Source: Sulfobacillus sp. (GTDB lineage: Bacteria > Bacillota > Sulfobacillia > Sulfobacillales > Sulfobacillaceae). From it: 64,000 nt of DNA. Position numbers and translations under genes: made by a program. Below, one piece after another: positions 18,716 through 26,983 of this stretch (positions are counted from its first letter, which is position 1; each line of letters opens with the position of its first letter). The DNA is taken from contig DAIDDL010000022.1 of the NCBI GenBank assembly GCA_027309085.1, forward strand, positions 7,597-71,596. Direction: 5' to 3'. The notes under the pieces were generated by a model. It did not search any database. It worked only from the letters and a program-made list of their open reading frames with translations, and was not told the DNA's origin.

Positions 18716-19756
18716 TCATCCTGCCTTTCGGATTATATCTTCGTACAAAGTCTGCATCTGCGCCAGGTTTTCAGCAAAATCATACTGGCTCGCGACCCAG
18801 CTCGGGCCATTCGCCCCCAGGCGCCTGATGCTCTGCGGGTCGCTGACCGCCTGTGTTAGCACCTCTCGCCAGGCGCGGACGGCGCCGGGCTCCACCAGGT
18901 AGCCCGTCTGCTTGTCCCTGATGACCTCGCTGAGTCCCCCCGTGCGGTGGGCAATGGCCGCCCGGCCCAGCGCCATCATCTCCAAGGGCGCCACGCCAAA
19001 AGACTCCCGCCTCGAAGCATACAGCCCCACATCCGCCCAAGCCAGTTCCCGGGGCAGCGCGTCCAGGGGCACCGCTCCCGGCCACTCAAGCCGCGAGTCG
19101 ATCTGGTAATCCCGCGCCATCTGCCGCAACCGGGCTTCCTGGCTGCCGCGGCCCAGAATCCGGCCCTGCCAGGGGCCCGGGACATCCTTCAGCGCCTCGA
19201 GAATGATGTCAATCCCGTACACCGGCTCCAGCGCCTTGTTGATGACGAACCGCAAGGGCCCGTCTCCCGCCGGCTGCGGCTGGAACCGGCCGAGGTCTAT
19301 CCCGAAGGGAATCACGGCAATAGGCTTGGACGTATAGCGCGCGGTGACCTCTTTCAGGTAATGGCTTGACGCCGTGATGGCGTCCGCCCGCTGCAAGATC
19401 CAGCTCACCACTTTCTGGGTCAAGATGCCGTGGCTTTTCGGAAAGCACTCAATGTCCGCGCCCCACACCGAGACCACCAGCGGGGCGACATTGGCCAAGG
19501 CCCCAAAGAGCCCGTAATGGGACAGATAGTGGGCGTGTACAATATCCGGACGAAATGCCCGCACCTGGCCGCGGATCTGCCAGACAGCCGCCGGCACGTC
19601 CATGCGCCACGACCGGGGGTCCGGCAGCATCCTGACCCGCCCCACAGGGCCCGGGCGCTGAGACCAGACCTCAACCGTGTGGCCAAGGCTCTCCAGTCCC
19701 CCGACCCAGCGCTGAGTATGGACACTGCCGGCATCGGCTAACAGGGCGATGCGCAT
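18716..19756 (-). CDS. Glycosyltransferase family 4 (GT-B)
   Basis: A 346-residue GT-B enzyme with N-terminal LADAGSVHTQRW, a middle stretch resembling the GT4 nucleotide-sugar fold, and ESFGVAPLEMMALG, the EX7E motif of GT4, near residue 255. It transfers a sugar from an NDP-sugar to a lipid, glycan or small molecule; donor and acceptor cannot be told. It starts immediately after the guanylate kinase stop, in the same operon. No signal peptide or membrane helix, so cytoplasmic or membrane-associated. Confidence 0.85.
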   Translation of the reverse strand: MRIALLADAGSVHTQRWVGGLESLGHTVEVWSQRPGPVGRVRMLPDPRSWRMDVPAAVWQIRGQVRAFRPDIVHAHYLSHYGLFGALANVAPLVVSVWGADIECFPKSHGILTQKVVSWILQRADAITASSHYLKEVTARYTSKPIAVIPFGIDLGRFQPQPAGDGPLRFVINKALEPVYGIDIILEALKDVPGPWQGRILGRGSQEARLRQMARDYQIDSRLEWPGAVPLDALPRELAWADVGLYASRRESFGVAPLEMMALGRAAIAHRTGGLSEVIRDKQTGYLVEPGAVRAWREVLTQAVSDPQSIRRLGANGPSWVASQYDFAENLAQMQTLYEDIIRKAG

Positions 19757-20368
19757 TCAGCGCTCATCCTGCAGTTGGTGGATCATCCGGTCGAGAGCAA
19801 TCTGGCCAGAGCGCCGCCAGCGCTCGACTGCGACAATCTCCTGCACCTTGGCAATGCACGCTCCCAAATCCGCATTTTGCACAATGTAGTCATAGCTCTT
19901 GGCATGCCGCAGCTGTTCGACCGCATTGTCCATGCGGGCTCCCAGGTTGGACACCTGGGAGCGGCTGACGATCCGGTTTTTCAGTTCCTCCAGACTGGGC
20001 GGCAACAGGAATATGGACACAACCCGGCGGTGGCGCTCCTGATACTTCAAGCGCCCTTTGTAATCCAGTTCGATAATGCCGTCATGGCCTTCCACAAACA
20101 GTTCCCGGGGCGACCCGTAGAAATGGTCCCGGTAGACATTTTCATACTCAAAGATCTGCCCCTGGTCAATAAGGTCATGGAATTCCGCCGCCGAGACAAA
20201 CCGGTAGTCAAAACCCTCCACCTCACCCGCGCGGGGTTCCCGGGTAGTATACGTCACCACCTTGCGCAATGTCTCGTCGCGCTCCAGCAGCGCCTGCATC
20301 ACGGACCCCTTGCCCGCACCCGACGGCCCAGTAAAGATAAACAATATCGGTTCCACCATATCCTCCAT
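19757..20368 (-). CDS. gmk: Guanylate kinase
   Basis: P-loop GPSGAGKGS close to the N-terminus, TYTTREPRAGEVEGFDY for GMP binding, and YGSPRE followed by ELDYKG, all guanylate kinase features; about 203 residues, the normal size. It phosphorylates GMP to GDP. Two starts are plausible: ATG 20368 after GGGAGAG, used here, or ATG 20395, which overlaps the MFS stop (ATGA) after GGAAGGG. The C-terminal tail after VEQLRHAK is typical. The nearby glycosyltransferase may be a chance neighbour. Confidence 0.85.
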   Translation of the reverse strand: MEDMVEPILFIFTGPSGAGKGSVMQALLERDETLRKVVTYTTREPRAGEVEGFDYRFVSAAEFHDLIDQGQIFEYENVYRDHFYGSPRELFVEGHDGIIELDYKGRLKYQERHRRVVSIFLLPPSLEELKNRIVSRSQVSNLGARMDNAVEQLRHAKSYDYIVQNADLGACIAKVQEIVAVERWRRSGQIALDRMIHQLQDER

Positions 20369-20391
20369 TCTGCGCTCTCCCTGTGCCCCGG

Positions 20392-21930
20392 TCATGACGA
20401 TGTCCCTTCCTCCCCGGGCCGGCTCACCTGTCTGGGCAGCCGCCACTCCAGCACAGCTGCCACCACACTCACCAGCAGCAGAGCCCAAAATATCTGCCGG
20501 ATGCCGCCATACAGCCCCTGGCGGACGTAAAGAACTACCGCGGCAGTCAATTTTCCCACCGGCCCGCCCGAGGTCAGGGCGGCCACATTCAGCCCCGCAG
20601 GCAGCTGGCGGGCTACAGCGGCGGGTGCGGAGTGCAGCCACCGCAACAGAAACGTATTGACCAACGTCCCAAACACTGCCACCCCCACCGTGGATCCCAG
20701 AGTGCGGGTGAACATATTGCTGCCCGTCACGACTCCCCTCTGATTCCACTCCACCATGGACTGCACACCGACGAGAAGGGAAGTGGAATTCAGCCCCAGC
20801 CCTGCCCCCATCAGCAAGGAGTCAATGGCCACCTGCCACGGGGCGGAATGCAGCGTCAGCAGCAGGAATCCGGCGCTGGCGGCGATCATGACGGCGGACC
20901 CGATGAGCGCCGTGCCCCGAAATCCAATCCGCAAGTAGAGTGTCCCGGAAAATCCTGAAGCCACCGGCCAGCCGATGGACATGGCAGCCAACGCGAATCC
21001 GGCGACCAAGGGGGTGCTCCCAAGCCCGCTCTGCACAAAGATAGGGAGATAGGAGCTGAGGCCCATCGACACCACTCCCACGACCAGGCTGCCCGCATTG
21101 GCCAGCGCGATAAAACGGTTGTGAAACACCCAGACGGGCAATATCGGCTCGGAGGTTTTGGCCTCGTAAAAGTAGAACACGATTAAAGAGACCGCACTCA
21201 AGGCGAAAATCCCTGCACTCGGCCAAGAAATCCAGTGCCACCCCACTCCGGCCTCCAGCAGTCCCAATACCAAGGCGCCTGTGCCCGCCAACAGGAGCGC
21301 TGCCCCGCCCGTGTCAATGTGGTGCGACCGCGGCGTGACCGTTTCGTGCAGGTATCGCCCGATCACCAGCAAAGCGGCTATGCCGATCGGCACGTTGATA
21401 TAGAAGATCCAGTGCCAGGACGCGTATTCCACCAGAAATCCGCCAATAGCCGGCCCAATCACCGCCGAGATGCCCCAGACACTGGACAGATATCCCTGCA
21501 TCTTGGCCCGCTCCTGAATTCCAAACAAATCGCCCACAATGGTCGTGGCAATGGGGATAATAGCCGCCGCGCCAATCCCCTGCACCCCCCGGAACACAAT
21601 CAGCTCCACCATGCTGCCGGACAGCCCGGACAGTGCCGAGCCCACGAGGAAAATCACACTGCCGGCCATGAGCATGGGCTTGCGCCCGAACAAGTCAGCC
21701 AATTTCCCGTAAATCGGCACCATCACCGCCTGCACCAGCAGATAGATGGAAAATACCCAGGGGAACAGCGAAAATCCTCCCAGGTCGTGCACGATGGTCG
21801 GGATAGCCGTCGCCACAATCGTCCCGTCCATGGCCGCCAGGGCCATGGCCAGCATCAGGCCGGTCATAATCAAACGGTTCGACAGCCGCTTTAGAGGTTG
21901 TGCGCCATGATCCGGCCCAAGTGATTCCAC
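20392..21930 (-). CDS. MFS drug exporter, 14-helix DHA2 type
   Basis: About 512 residues with 14 predicted helices. Motif A is GKLADLFGRKP after helix 2, and MDGTIVATAIPTI in helix 1 is the DHA2 (EmrB/QacA) motif D1. Proton-driven export of drugs or metabolites is expected; substrate unknown. The GTG at 21930 overlaps the preceding gene by 40 bases; a start nearer 21867 (MTGLMLAMALAAMDG) is possible. It overlaps the guanylate kinase region by four bases if that gene starts at 20395. Confidence 0.85.
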   Translation of the reverse strand: MESLGPDHGAQPLKRLSNRLIMTGLMLAMALAAMDGTIVATAIPTIVHDLGGFSLFPWVFSIYLLVQAVMVPIYGKLADLFGRKPMLMAGSVIFLVGSALSGLSGSMVELIVFRGVQGIGAAAIIPIATTIVGDLFGIQERAKMQGYLSSVWGISAVIGPAIGGFLVEYASWHWIFYINVPIGIAALLVIGRYLHETVTPRSHHIDTGGAALLLAGTGALVLGLLEAGVGWHWISWPSAGIFALSAVSLIVFYFYEAKTSEPILPVWVFHNRFIALANAGSLVVGVVSMGLSSYLPIFVQSGLGSTPLVAGFALAAMSIGWPVASGFSGTLYLRIGFRGTALIGSAVMIAASAGFLLLTLHSAPWQVAIDSLLMGAGLGLNSTSLLVGVQSMVEWNQRGVVTGSNMFTRTLGSTVGVAVFGTLVNTFLLRWLHSAPAAVARQLPAGLNVAALTSGGPVGKLTAAVVLYVRQGLYGGIRQIFWALLLVSVVAAVLEWRLPRQVSRPGEEGTSS

Positions 21931-22853
21931 GCTGCCTCCGCCTCCTGTTCCATGCGGTCCATGAGCTGTCTCACGGTCGGGACGTCCTCAATGAGCCCGC
22001 ACACCTGCCCTCCCCAGGCAAATCCCCTCTCCCAGTCGCCCAGGACAGCCGCCGTTTGGTTCCTGTCCCCGGCAATCCACGGGAACAGGTCTTGCGCATC
22101 GTGCACAGACTGTTCGGCCGCGAGGATGTCATCAACATAAGGGGAGGGAATCACGCGTCCGGGGAGGCCAATGGACCGCTCGATCACCTGCGTGTCATTT
22201 TCACGGGCTGCAATGAGGCGCTCTTTGTAGCTCGGGTGGGCACCGCATTCCACCGTAGCCACAAAGCGCGTGCCCATTTCAATCCCTTCCGCGCCCAAGG
22301 CCAGTGCGGCCAGGAGCCCCTGTCCATCCCCGATCCCTCCCGAGGCAACCACCGGCACCCGGACGGACTGCACCACGCGGCGGGTCAGCACGACCGTGCC
22401 CACATCGTCACGCCCCAGGTGGCCCCCGCCTTCGGCCCCCACGGCGATGATCACGTCGGCGCCCAGCCCTTCGGCTTTTTGAGCGGCGCGGACCCCGGCG
22501 GTCAGCACCAGCAGCAGCACCTTCTGGTCCGTGATCCGCCGCGCATACGGCGCGGGGTTCCCGCCTGTCAGGCTCACCGCCGGCACTCCCTCCTCCAGCG
22601 CCGCATCCAGCAAATCGTCAATCGGCCGGTGGCCGATGGCAAAATTCACCGCAAAAGGCCGCGACGTGGCGTCTCTCACGGCCCGAATCTCCCGGCGCAA
22701 AGCCTGGGCATCCTCCAGAGTGGTCGCGGTGATCTGTCCCAGCCCCCCCGCCTCTGACACCGCCGCCGCCAAGGGCGCGCGGGCCAGGTAGGCGAGACCG
22801 CCCTGAATCACGGGGCGCGAGATATGGCAAAGCTTCGTCAGGCGGGTTTCCAT
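21891..22853 (-). CDS. Nitronate monooxygenase / FabK-like flavin oxidoreductase
   Basis: An FMN-dependent TIM-barrel protein of 320 residues: PVIQGGLAYLARAPLAAAVSEAGG at the N-terminus, AEGGGHLGRDDVGT, and PVVASGGIGDGQG with ALGAEGIEMGTRF for phosphate binding. This family covers nitronate monooxygenase and enoyl-ACP reductase FabK; sequence alone does not separate them here. The ATG uses the A of the HIT stop codon (TGATG), so it is translationally coupled. Confidence 0.82.
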   Translation of the reverse strand: METRLTKLCHISRPVIQGGLAYLARAPLAAAVSEAGGLGQITATTLEDAQALRREIRAVRDATSRPFAVNFAIGHRPIDDLLDAALEEGVPAVSLTGGNPAPYARRITDQKVLLLVLTAGVRAAQKAEGLGADVIIAVGAEGGGHLGRDDVGTVVLTRRVVQSVRVPVVASGGIGDGQGLLAALALGAEGIEMGTRFVATVECGAHPSYKERLIAARENDTQVIERSIGLPGRVIPSPYVDDILAAEQSVHDAQDLFPWIAGDRNQTAAVLGDWERGFAWGGQVCGLIEDVPTVRQLMDRMEQEAEAAWNHLGRIMAHNL

Positions 22854-23242
22854 CAAAGCGCCTGCCGAATCTGGCTGGCGATAGCACGCAACTGCTCCGG
22901 GGTGCTGGCCTTGGCCTTGGAAAAATCCAAATCCGCCATGGTGAAGGCCGGAATCAGGTGGAGGTGGGCGTGGGGCACGTCGAACCCCGCCACCACTGCG
23001 GCGACCCGCTCGCAGCCCGTAACGCTCTTCAGCGCCCGGGTGACCGGTTTCGCAAAAATCAAGATGTCCGCCAGCAAGGCGTCATCCATGTCAAAAAAGT
23101 AATCCACCTCAACCTTGGGCACTATCAGCGTATGGCCGGGTGCAACGGGACGGATATCCAGAAAAGCCAAAAACTGCTCGTTCTCCCGGATTTTTACACT
23201 GGGAATATCTCCTGAGATAATTTGCGAGAAAATAGATGGCAA
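22853..23242 (-). CDS. HIT family nucleotide hydrolase/transferase
   Basis: A 129-residue histidine-triad protein with HAHLHLIP near the C-terminal third and the Hint-like opening PSIFSQIISGDIP. Such proteins hydrolyse AMP-lysine or similar phosphoramidates. The TTG start at 23242 follows GAGGGGGAG with eight bases between; the longer upstream frame has no family similarity. First gene of the minus-strand operon running to 18443. Confidence 0.88.
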   Translation of the reverse strand: MPSIFSQIISGDIPSVKIRENEQFLAFLDIRPVAPGHTLIVPKVEVDYFFDMDDALLADILIFAKPVTRALKSVTGCERVAAVVAGFDVPHAHLHLIPAFTMADLDFSKAKASTPEQLRAIASQIRQAL

Positions 23243-23299
23243 GGCGTTGTCTCCCCCTCTTGCGTCAGACTTGTAATCCGTTTGAGTGTTCGTCTCTCT

Positions 23300-23329
23300 A
23301 GTATACTGGTTTTTGCGCCATCTTTTCAC
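23300..23329 (-). promoter_or_regulatory. Promoter of the HIT-to-glycosyltransferase operon
   Basis: On the minus strand GTGAAA (23329-23324), 18-bp spacer, TATACT (23305-23300). The -35 overlaps the stop codon of the upstream MFS gene. Confidence 0.6.
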
Positions 23330-24424
23330 GAGGCGGCTCGTGGGCGGAATTCCGGAAGCTTGGGAATCGCCGCCAGGGAAACCACCGTCATCCCCACCAG
23401 GCACCAGACAGGGACTACCGGTCCGAAACGGCCCGCCAGCGCGGTCAGGGGCAGAACCAGCAGCGCCCCCACCCCATTGGCCAGCCCCAGCGCCACCCCC
23501 GACCCCATGGCTGGGTTGTCAGGGAAAATGTCCTGGCCCATGAGCATGGTCAGGGAAGACGTGCCAAACAGCGCGATGCCGAGGACCGCCAAAATAGGCC
23601 ACATGTACTCCGGCGGCAAGGCGATGTACAGGAGCAGGCAGAGAATGGCCGCCAGCGTCGTCACCCATACAATGGGCAGGCGGCCCGTGCGCTCGCTGAG
23701 ATATCCGCCGGACAGGTTGCCGGCAATCCCCACCCCGATAAATACGGTGACGAGAGACGCCGCCCCCACCAGGGAGCCCCCGCGCGCATGCCAGATGATC
23801 GGGGACAAGGTCACCAGTTCATAAATTGTCGCCGAGCGCACCGAGGAGAACACAATCAGCCAGGCCGCCCGCTTGCCGTGCCCGGCCCAGTGGAAAGGGA
23901 CCAACGAGCGTCCCCTGGCCGGGGCCCCCGCCGGAATGCGCCTGAGGAGCCAGGGAAAAGAGACAATCAGCGGCACCGCCATCAACCCCAGCGCTGCCAT
24001 TCCAAAATGTCCCACAAGAAAACCAGCCACCGCTGGCGACGCGGCCCGGCCCAGTTCCCCTCCCACCAGAAACACCGCCATCAGCAGTCCGGGATTGGCG
24101 GTCGCCAGCCGCCGCGACTGGGACAGCGCCTGGGGGTGAAACAGCGTATTGCCCAGTCCGGTAAGGATCAGGACCACAATAATCCATCCCGCCCCGTGCA
24201 CCGGCCCGAGGAGGATGGCCCCCGCCATCGTCAGGCCGACACCGCCCAAAATCAGGCGGCGGCCCCCCAGCTGGTCAGCCCACAAGCCCGACAGGGGCTG
24301 AAGGGTCTGAGCCAGAAGGAGAGCCGTCATGAACGAGCCGATCACCGCCAGCGGAATGTGCCGCTCTGTCGCTAAAAAAGGCAAAATGCCGGGCAGGTAG
24401 TTGGCTAGCCCGGCATTCATCCAG
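23326..24424 (-). pseudogene. MFS transporter, 3' part of a gene split by the IscB element
   Basis: The larger part of a 12-helix MFS protein of the fosmidomycin-resistance-like type. It opens at NAGLANYLPGILPFL, in the middle of helix 1, with no ribosome site before its first ATG (24420). The missing 22 codons lie at 26111-26175: joining base 26111 to 24424 gives ...HFVN-W-MNAGLANYL in one frame, 387 residues in all. As it stands the protein lacks its N-terminus and is probably not made. It follows nagB in the recycling operon, so it may have moved amino sugars, muropeptides or products across the membrane; this is inference. Confidence 0.85.
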
Positions 24425-25832
24425 TTGCGCGGGAAACCCCGGCGTTCAGGCCGGGGAGGGATAGCGCGGCGGCGTTAGCCGCCCCTATTCCCGCATCTCC
24501 TTGTGTATTGGCTATCTTGGTCCACACATACCCATAACCGTCTCCCCTCTGAATCAGAGTACAGAAACGGTGATGGATGCCTTGTACCAGCCCGTTTTCG
24601 GCCTGGATGTTGAAACTTCCACTGGCGCGAATGGCGACACGGCCCAGATAAGTACCCGCTTTTTTGCCAGTGATCACGATGGCTTTCACCAGGTCCCCGG
24701 TCTGGAACCCGAAGGCGCTTTTGCTGCGGGTCAGGTATCCACGCGGGAAGCCGTGTCTCGTCAGGCGCGTCCGCTGGTAGCTGCCGCGTCCAGTCGCCTT
24801 GGTGCTGAGTACGGGCTGTTGCCAATTCTCAAGGGCATCAACGTGCCCTACGCAGGCGGCGTCGAGACAATGCTTTTTCGGTACCTGCAACCGGTGACGG
24901 TTGTGCTTGGTCCGGCCACCGCTGGCGACTTCCACGTTCAGCCCTGTAGCCTTGAGTCGCTGAAACAACGCCCATCGGGTACTGTTCGCCGCCGCCGCGT
25001 CGCGCAATGGAGCCTTGGCCTGGGTCAGTATCTTCCGTGCGCGTTCCGGCCCCTTCGCCAGAAACTGTTCCAGCGACATATTGCCCTTGCGCTGGTTGCA
25101 GTCGTGACAGGCGATAGTGAGGTTGCTTACGCGGTCGCTGCCGCCTTTGGAGCGGGGGTGGATGTGGTCGATTTCGAGCGGCACGTTCCGGGCGCCGCAA
25201 TAGGCGCATTCCCGGCTCCACTTCTCCAGCAAATATTCCCGGACTTCGTAACCCTGGAGTTCCCCTTGTTGATATTCGATGCCTGAAATTTCAGCGTTCT
25301 GCATGGCCTGTATGTCGAAGCGCACCAGTTCCTGCGACAACGCCGTAACCGGCGCCATACGCATCAGCTTATTGACCCATGCCAGCGTCGTATCGACCCG
25401 GTGCCGCAGACTAGGAGCTAACCAGCCTTCGGGCTTCGTGCGGTTATTAAAACGCGCGAGACGGTACCTTAACCTTGATCGACGAAAACGACGATGCCCC
25501 CGGCGCTGGGTGAGTGCATCCCGGATAGCCTGGCCCCGGTGCTGCAACTCCAGCAGCATAAGCACCGCGGCCTTGCGGATGACCTCGCCGGTCGTGCCGT
25601 CCACCGTTTCCGACTCCCGCACCAGGGCCACGCCCGTGGTCTTGCTGCCGGGGTCCAGTTTCAGGCGCAGAGGCTGCAAAACGGAATCCTCCTGCAACCG
25701 ATCCACCAGCCGGATAGTGAACGGCACCATGCGATGCACCCGCGCCCGTCCACGTTCCAGCAGCAGCCGCGCCCGTTTCTCCGAGCACGGCATCAGCGGT
25801 TTCTTTCTTTTGTCCAAAACAAATACAGCCAT
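24417..25832 (-). CDS. iscB: IscB RNA-guided HNH/RuvC nuclease
   Basis: A 471-residue IscB, the group from which Cas9 arose. Order: PLMP domain (residues 1-45, PLMP at 12-15), RuvC-I with Asp60 in LDPGSKTTG, Arg-rich bridge helix at 110-130, RuvC-II with Glu168, HNH at about 209-250 (CAYCG, then EIDHIHPRSKGG with Asp222/His223, CHDCNQRKGN), and RuvC-III with KKHCLDAACVG (His321, Asp324). All nuclease residues are present. The C-terminal tail and stop codon read into the right end and the flanking host gene. The start follows GGGGAGG. No transposase is encoded in the element. Confidence 0.93.
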   Translation of the reverse strand: MAVFVLDKRKKPLMPCSEKRARLLLERGRARVHRMVPFTIRLVDRLQEDSVLQPLRLKLDPGSKTTGVALVRESETVDGTTGEVIRKAAVLMLLELQHRGQAIRDALTQRRGHRRFRRSRLRYRLARFNNRTKPEGWLAPSLRHRVDTTLAWVNKLMRMAPVTALSQELVRFDIQAMQNAEISGIEYQQGELQGYEVREYLLEKWSRECAYCGARNVPLEIDHIHPRSKGGSDRVSNLTIACHDCNQRKGNMSLEQFLAKGPERARKILTQAKAPLRDAAAANSTRWALFQRLKATGLNVEVASGGRTKHNRHRLQVPKKHCLDAACVGHVDALENWQQPVLSTKATGRGSYQRTRLTRHGFPRGYLTRSKSAFGFQTGDLVKAIVITGKKAGTYLGRVAIRASGSFNIQAENGLVQGIHHRFCTLIQRGDGYGYVWTKIANTQGDAGIGAANAAALSLPGLNAGVSRATG

Positions 25833-26110
25833 ACATCCTCCCCTGTCCTTACGGACGCTTGTGACTCAGGCTATCGCCTGTATCCCCTCGGGAATGTCTG
25901 CAACCGGCTCCTACCTGTGATGGCAGCGGCTGGAACCTTCGGCGCTTTGCCTTTCGCCAGCATGATTCCGGCCTTGCAGAGCGGCGAACTGAGGAAGCAT
26001 TCGCCGGTGCGTCTTGACGACCCATTGGAAACGTAGCGGACTGGTTACCGCTTTCCCTGGTCAACCTAGCCTGCGCTACCTTGCAAGCTCCGGCCTTCAG
26101 GCCGGGGTGA
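24425..26110 (-). mobile_element. IscB-type IS200/IS605-like element, 1,686 bp, inserted in an MFS gene
   Basis: The limits come from rejoining the host gene: left flank ends GTCAA (26115-26111), right flank begins CTGG (24424-24421). Because CAA is present both in the left flank and at the right end, the true edges may shift by up to three bases. A GC-rich hairpin is near each end: GGCCTGAAGGCC close to the left end and CCCCGGCCTGAACGCCGGGG close to the right end. There is no target duplication, as expected for this superfamily. The element carries only iscB and its guide RNA region, so movement would need TnpA in trans. Confidence 0.85.
25833..26110 (-). ncRNA. Probable IscB omega RNA region
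   Basis: IscB guide RNAs are encoded upstream of iscB, with the guide at their 5' end taken from the left flank. The 278 non-coding bases between the left end and the iscB ATG fit in size and place. A left-end hairpin (GGCCTGAAGGCC) and a hairpin GTCC-GTAA-GGAC just before the iscB ribosome site are visible. The guide would be host sequence at about 26111-26126. Confidence 0.6.
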
Positions 26111-26175
26111 TTGACAAAATGCGTCCAAGTCAGCGCCTCAAGTCCTGGCCGCGAGAACCTCTTGCCCACCGCCAC
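26111..26175 (-). pseudogene. MFS transporter, 5' part (first 21 codons) before the IscB insertion
   Basis: Begins at GTG 26175, five bases after AGGGGGTGA, 18 bases downstream of the nagB stop. It encodes a basic start and the beginning of helix 1 (LEALTWTHFVN), then is cut by the element within codon 22. The matching rest is at 23326-24424. Confidence 0.8.
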
Positions 26176-26193
26176 ATTGTCACCCCCTGCCCA

Positions 26194-26961
26194 TTATACG
26201 GGATAGGCACCCCGGCTGGGAGCCAAGAGGCGCGCGGCCGCCCGGTCGGCAATCACCACGACGCTAGGGTGGCTCCTCAGCACCGAAGCCGGAACCTCCG
26301 GGGTCAACGGTCCCCGGAACGCCTGCGCCAGAGCGTCGGCCTTGTCTTCCCCAAAAGCCGCCAGGACAATCGCCCGGGAGCGCATGATGGTCGCAAGCCC
26401 CATGGTCACCGCCTGCCGCGGCACCCGGTCCCAGTCATTGTCAAACCAAGGGGCATTGGCGCGTCTGGTTGAATCCGACAGCGCGGCAATATGCGTCTCA
26501 CTGTCAAAGGGCGTTCCCGGCTCATTGAACCCAATATGGCCATTGCGCCCTATTCCCAACAGTTGCCAGTCAATGCCCCCCCGCCCCTCAATCAGCCTGT
26601 CATAGGACGGCGCCCGAGTCTTGAGGTCCGGCCCCTGGTTTGGGGGCATAAATGTCTGCGCCGGGTTCAGGGCCAGCGGGCCGAACAGATGCTGGCGCAT
26701 GTAGAAGGCGAAGGAATGCGGGTCGTCCGGCCCGAGCCCCACATATTCATCCAAATTGAACGTGGTCACCTGCGCCAACGTGATTCTCCCTGCCCGCACG
26801 TGGCGCACAATCCCCTCGTAAATGGGAATCGGGGTGGAGCCAGTCGCCAGCCCCAATACCGAACGGGGGAAATTTTCCACCTGCTGCGCCGCCAGGTCAG
26901 CCACCCGGGCGCCCGCTTCTTCTGCCGTAGCAAATACTTCCAGATCCATCACTTCGCGCAT
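26194..26961 (-). CDS. nagB: Glucosamine-6-phosphate deaminase
   Basis: Converts GlcN-6-P to fructose-6-P and ammonia. The 255 residues show LGLATGSTP for phosphate binding, NLDEYVG with Asp71-Glu72, and LLGIGRNGHIGFNEPGTPF with catalytic His142 and Glu147, as in Gram-positive NagB. ATG 26961 follows AAAGGAG. It lies between nagZ and the split MFS gene and gives the operon its outlet into glycolysis. No nagA is present in the window; deacetylation may instead be done by the PIG-L protein of the same operon. Confidence 0.92.
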   Translation of the reverse strand: MREVMDLEVFATAEEAGARVADLAAQQVENFPRSVLGLATGSTPIPIYEGIVRHVRAGRITLAQVTTFNLDEYVGLGPDDPHSFAFYMRQHLFGPLALNPAQTFMPPNQGPDLKTRAPSYDRLIEGRGGIDWQLLGIGRNGHIGFNEPGTPFDSETHIAALSDSTRRANAPWFDNDWDRVPRQAVTMGLATIMRSRAIVLAAFGEDKADALAQAFRGPLTPEVPASVLRSHPSVVVIADRAAARLLAPSRGAYPV

Positions 26962-26983
26962 GTGGCGCTCCTTTCTTGACCCG

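Noticed and set aside
24425-26110. Possibility that the IscB element is a self-splicing IStron
   Set aside because: The ends are simple hairpins and nothing like a group I intron core was found in the non-coding parts; DNA-level excision explains the seamless junction.
26193-26198. TATAAT on the minus strand before the split MFS gene
   Set aside because: It includes the nagB stop codon, has no -35 at the right distance, and the MFS gene follows nagB by 18 bases; chance match in an operon is more likely than a promoter.
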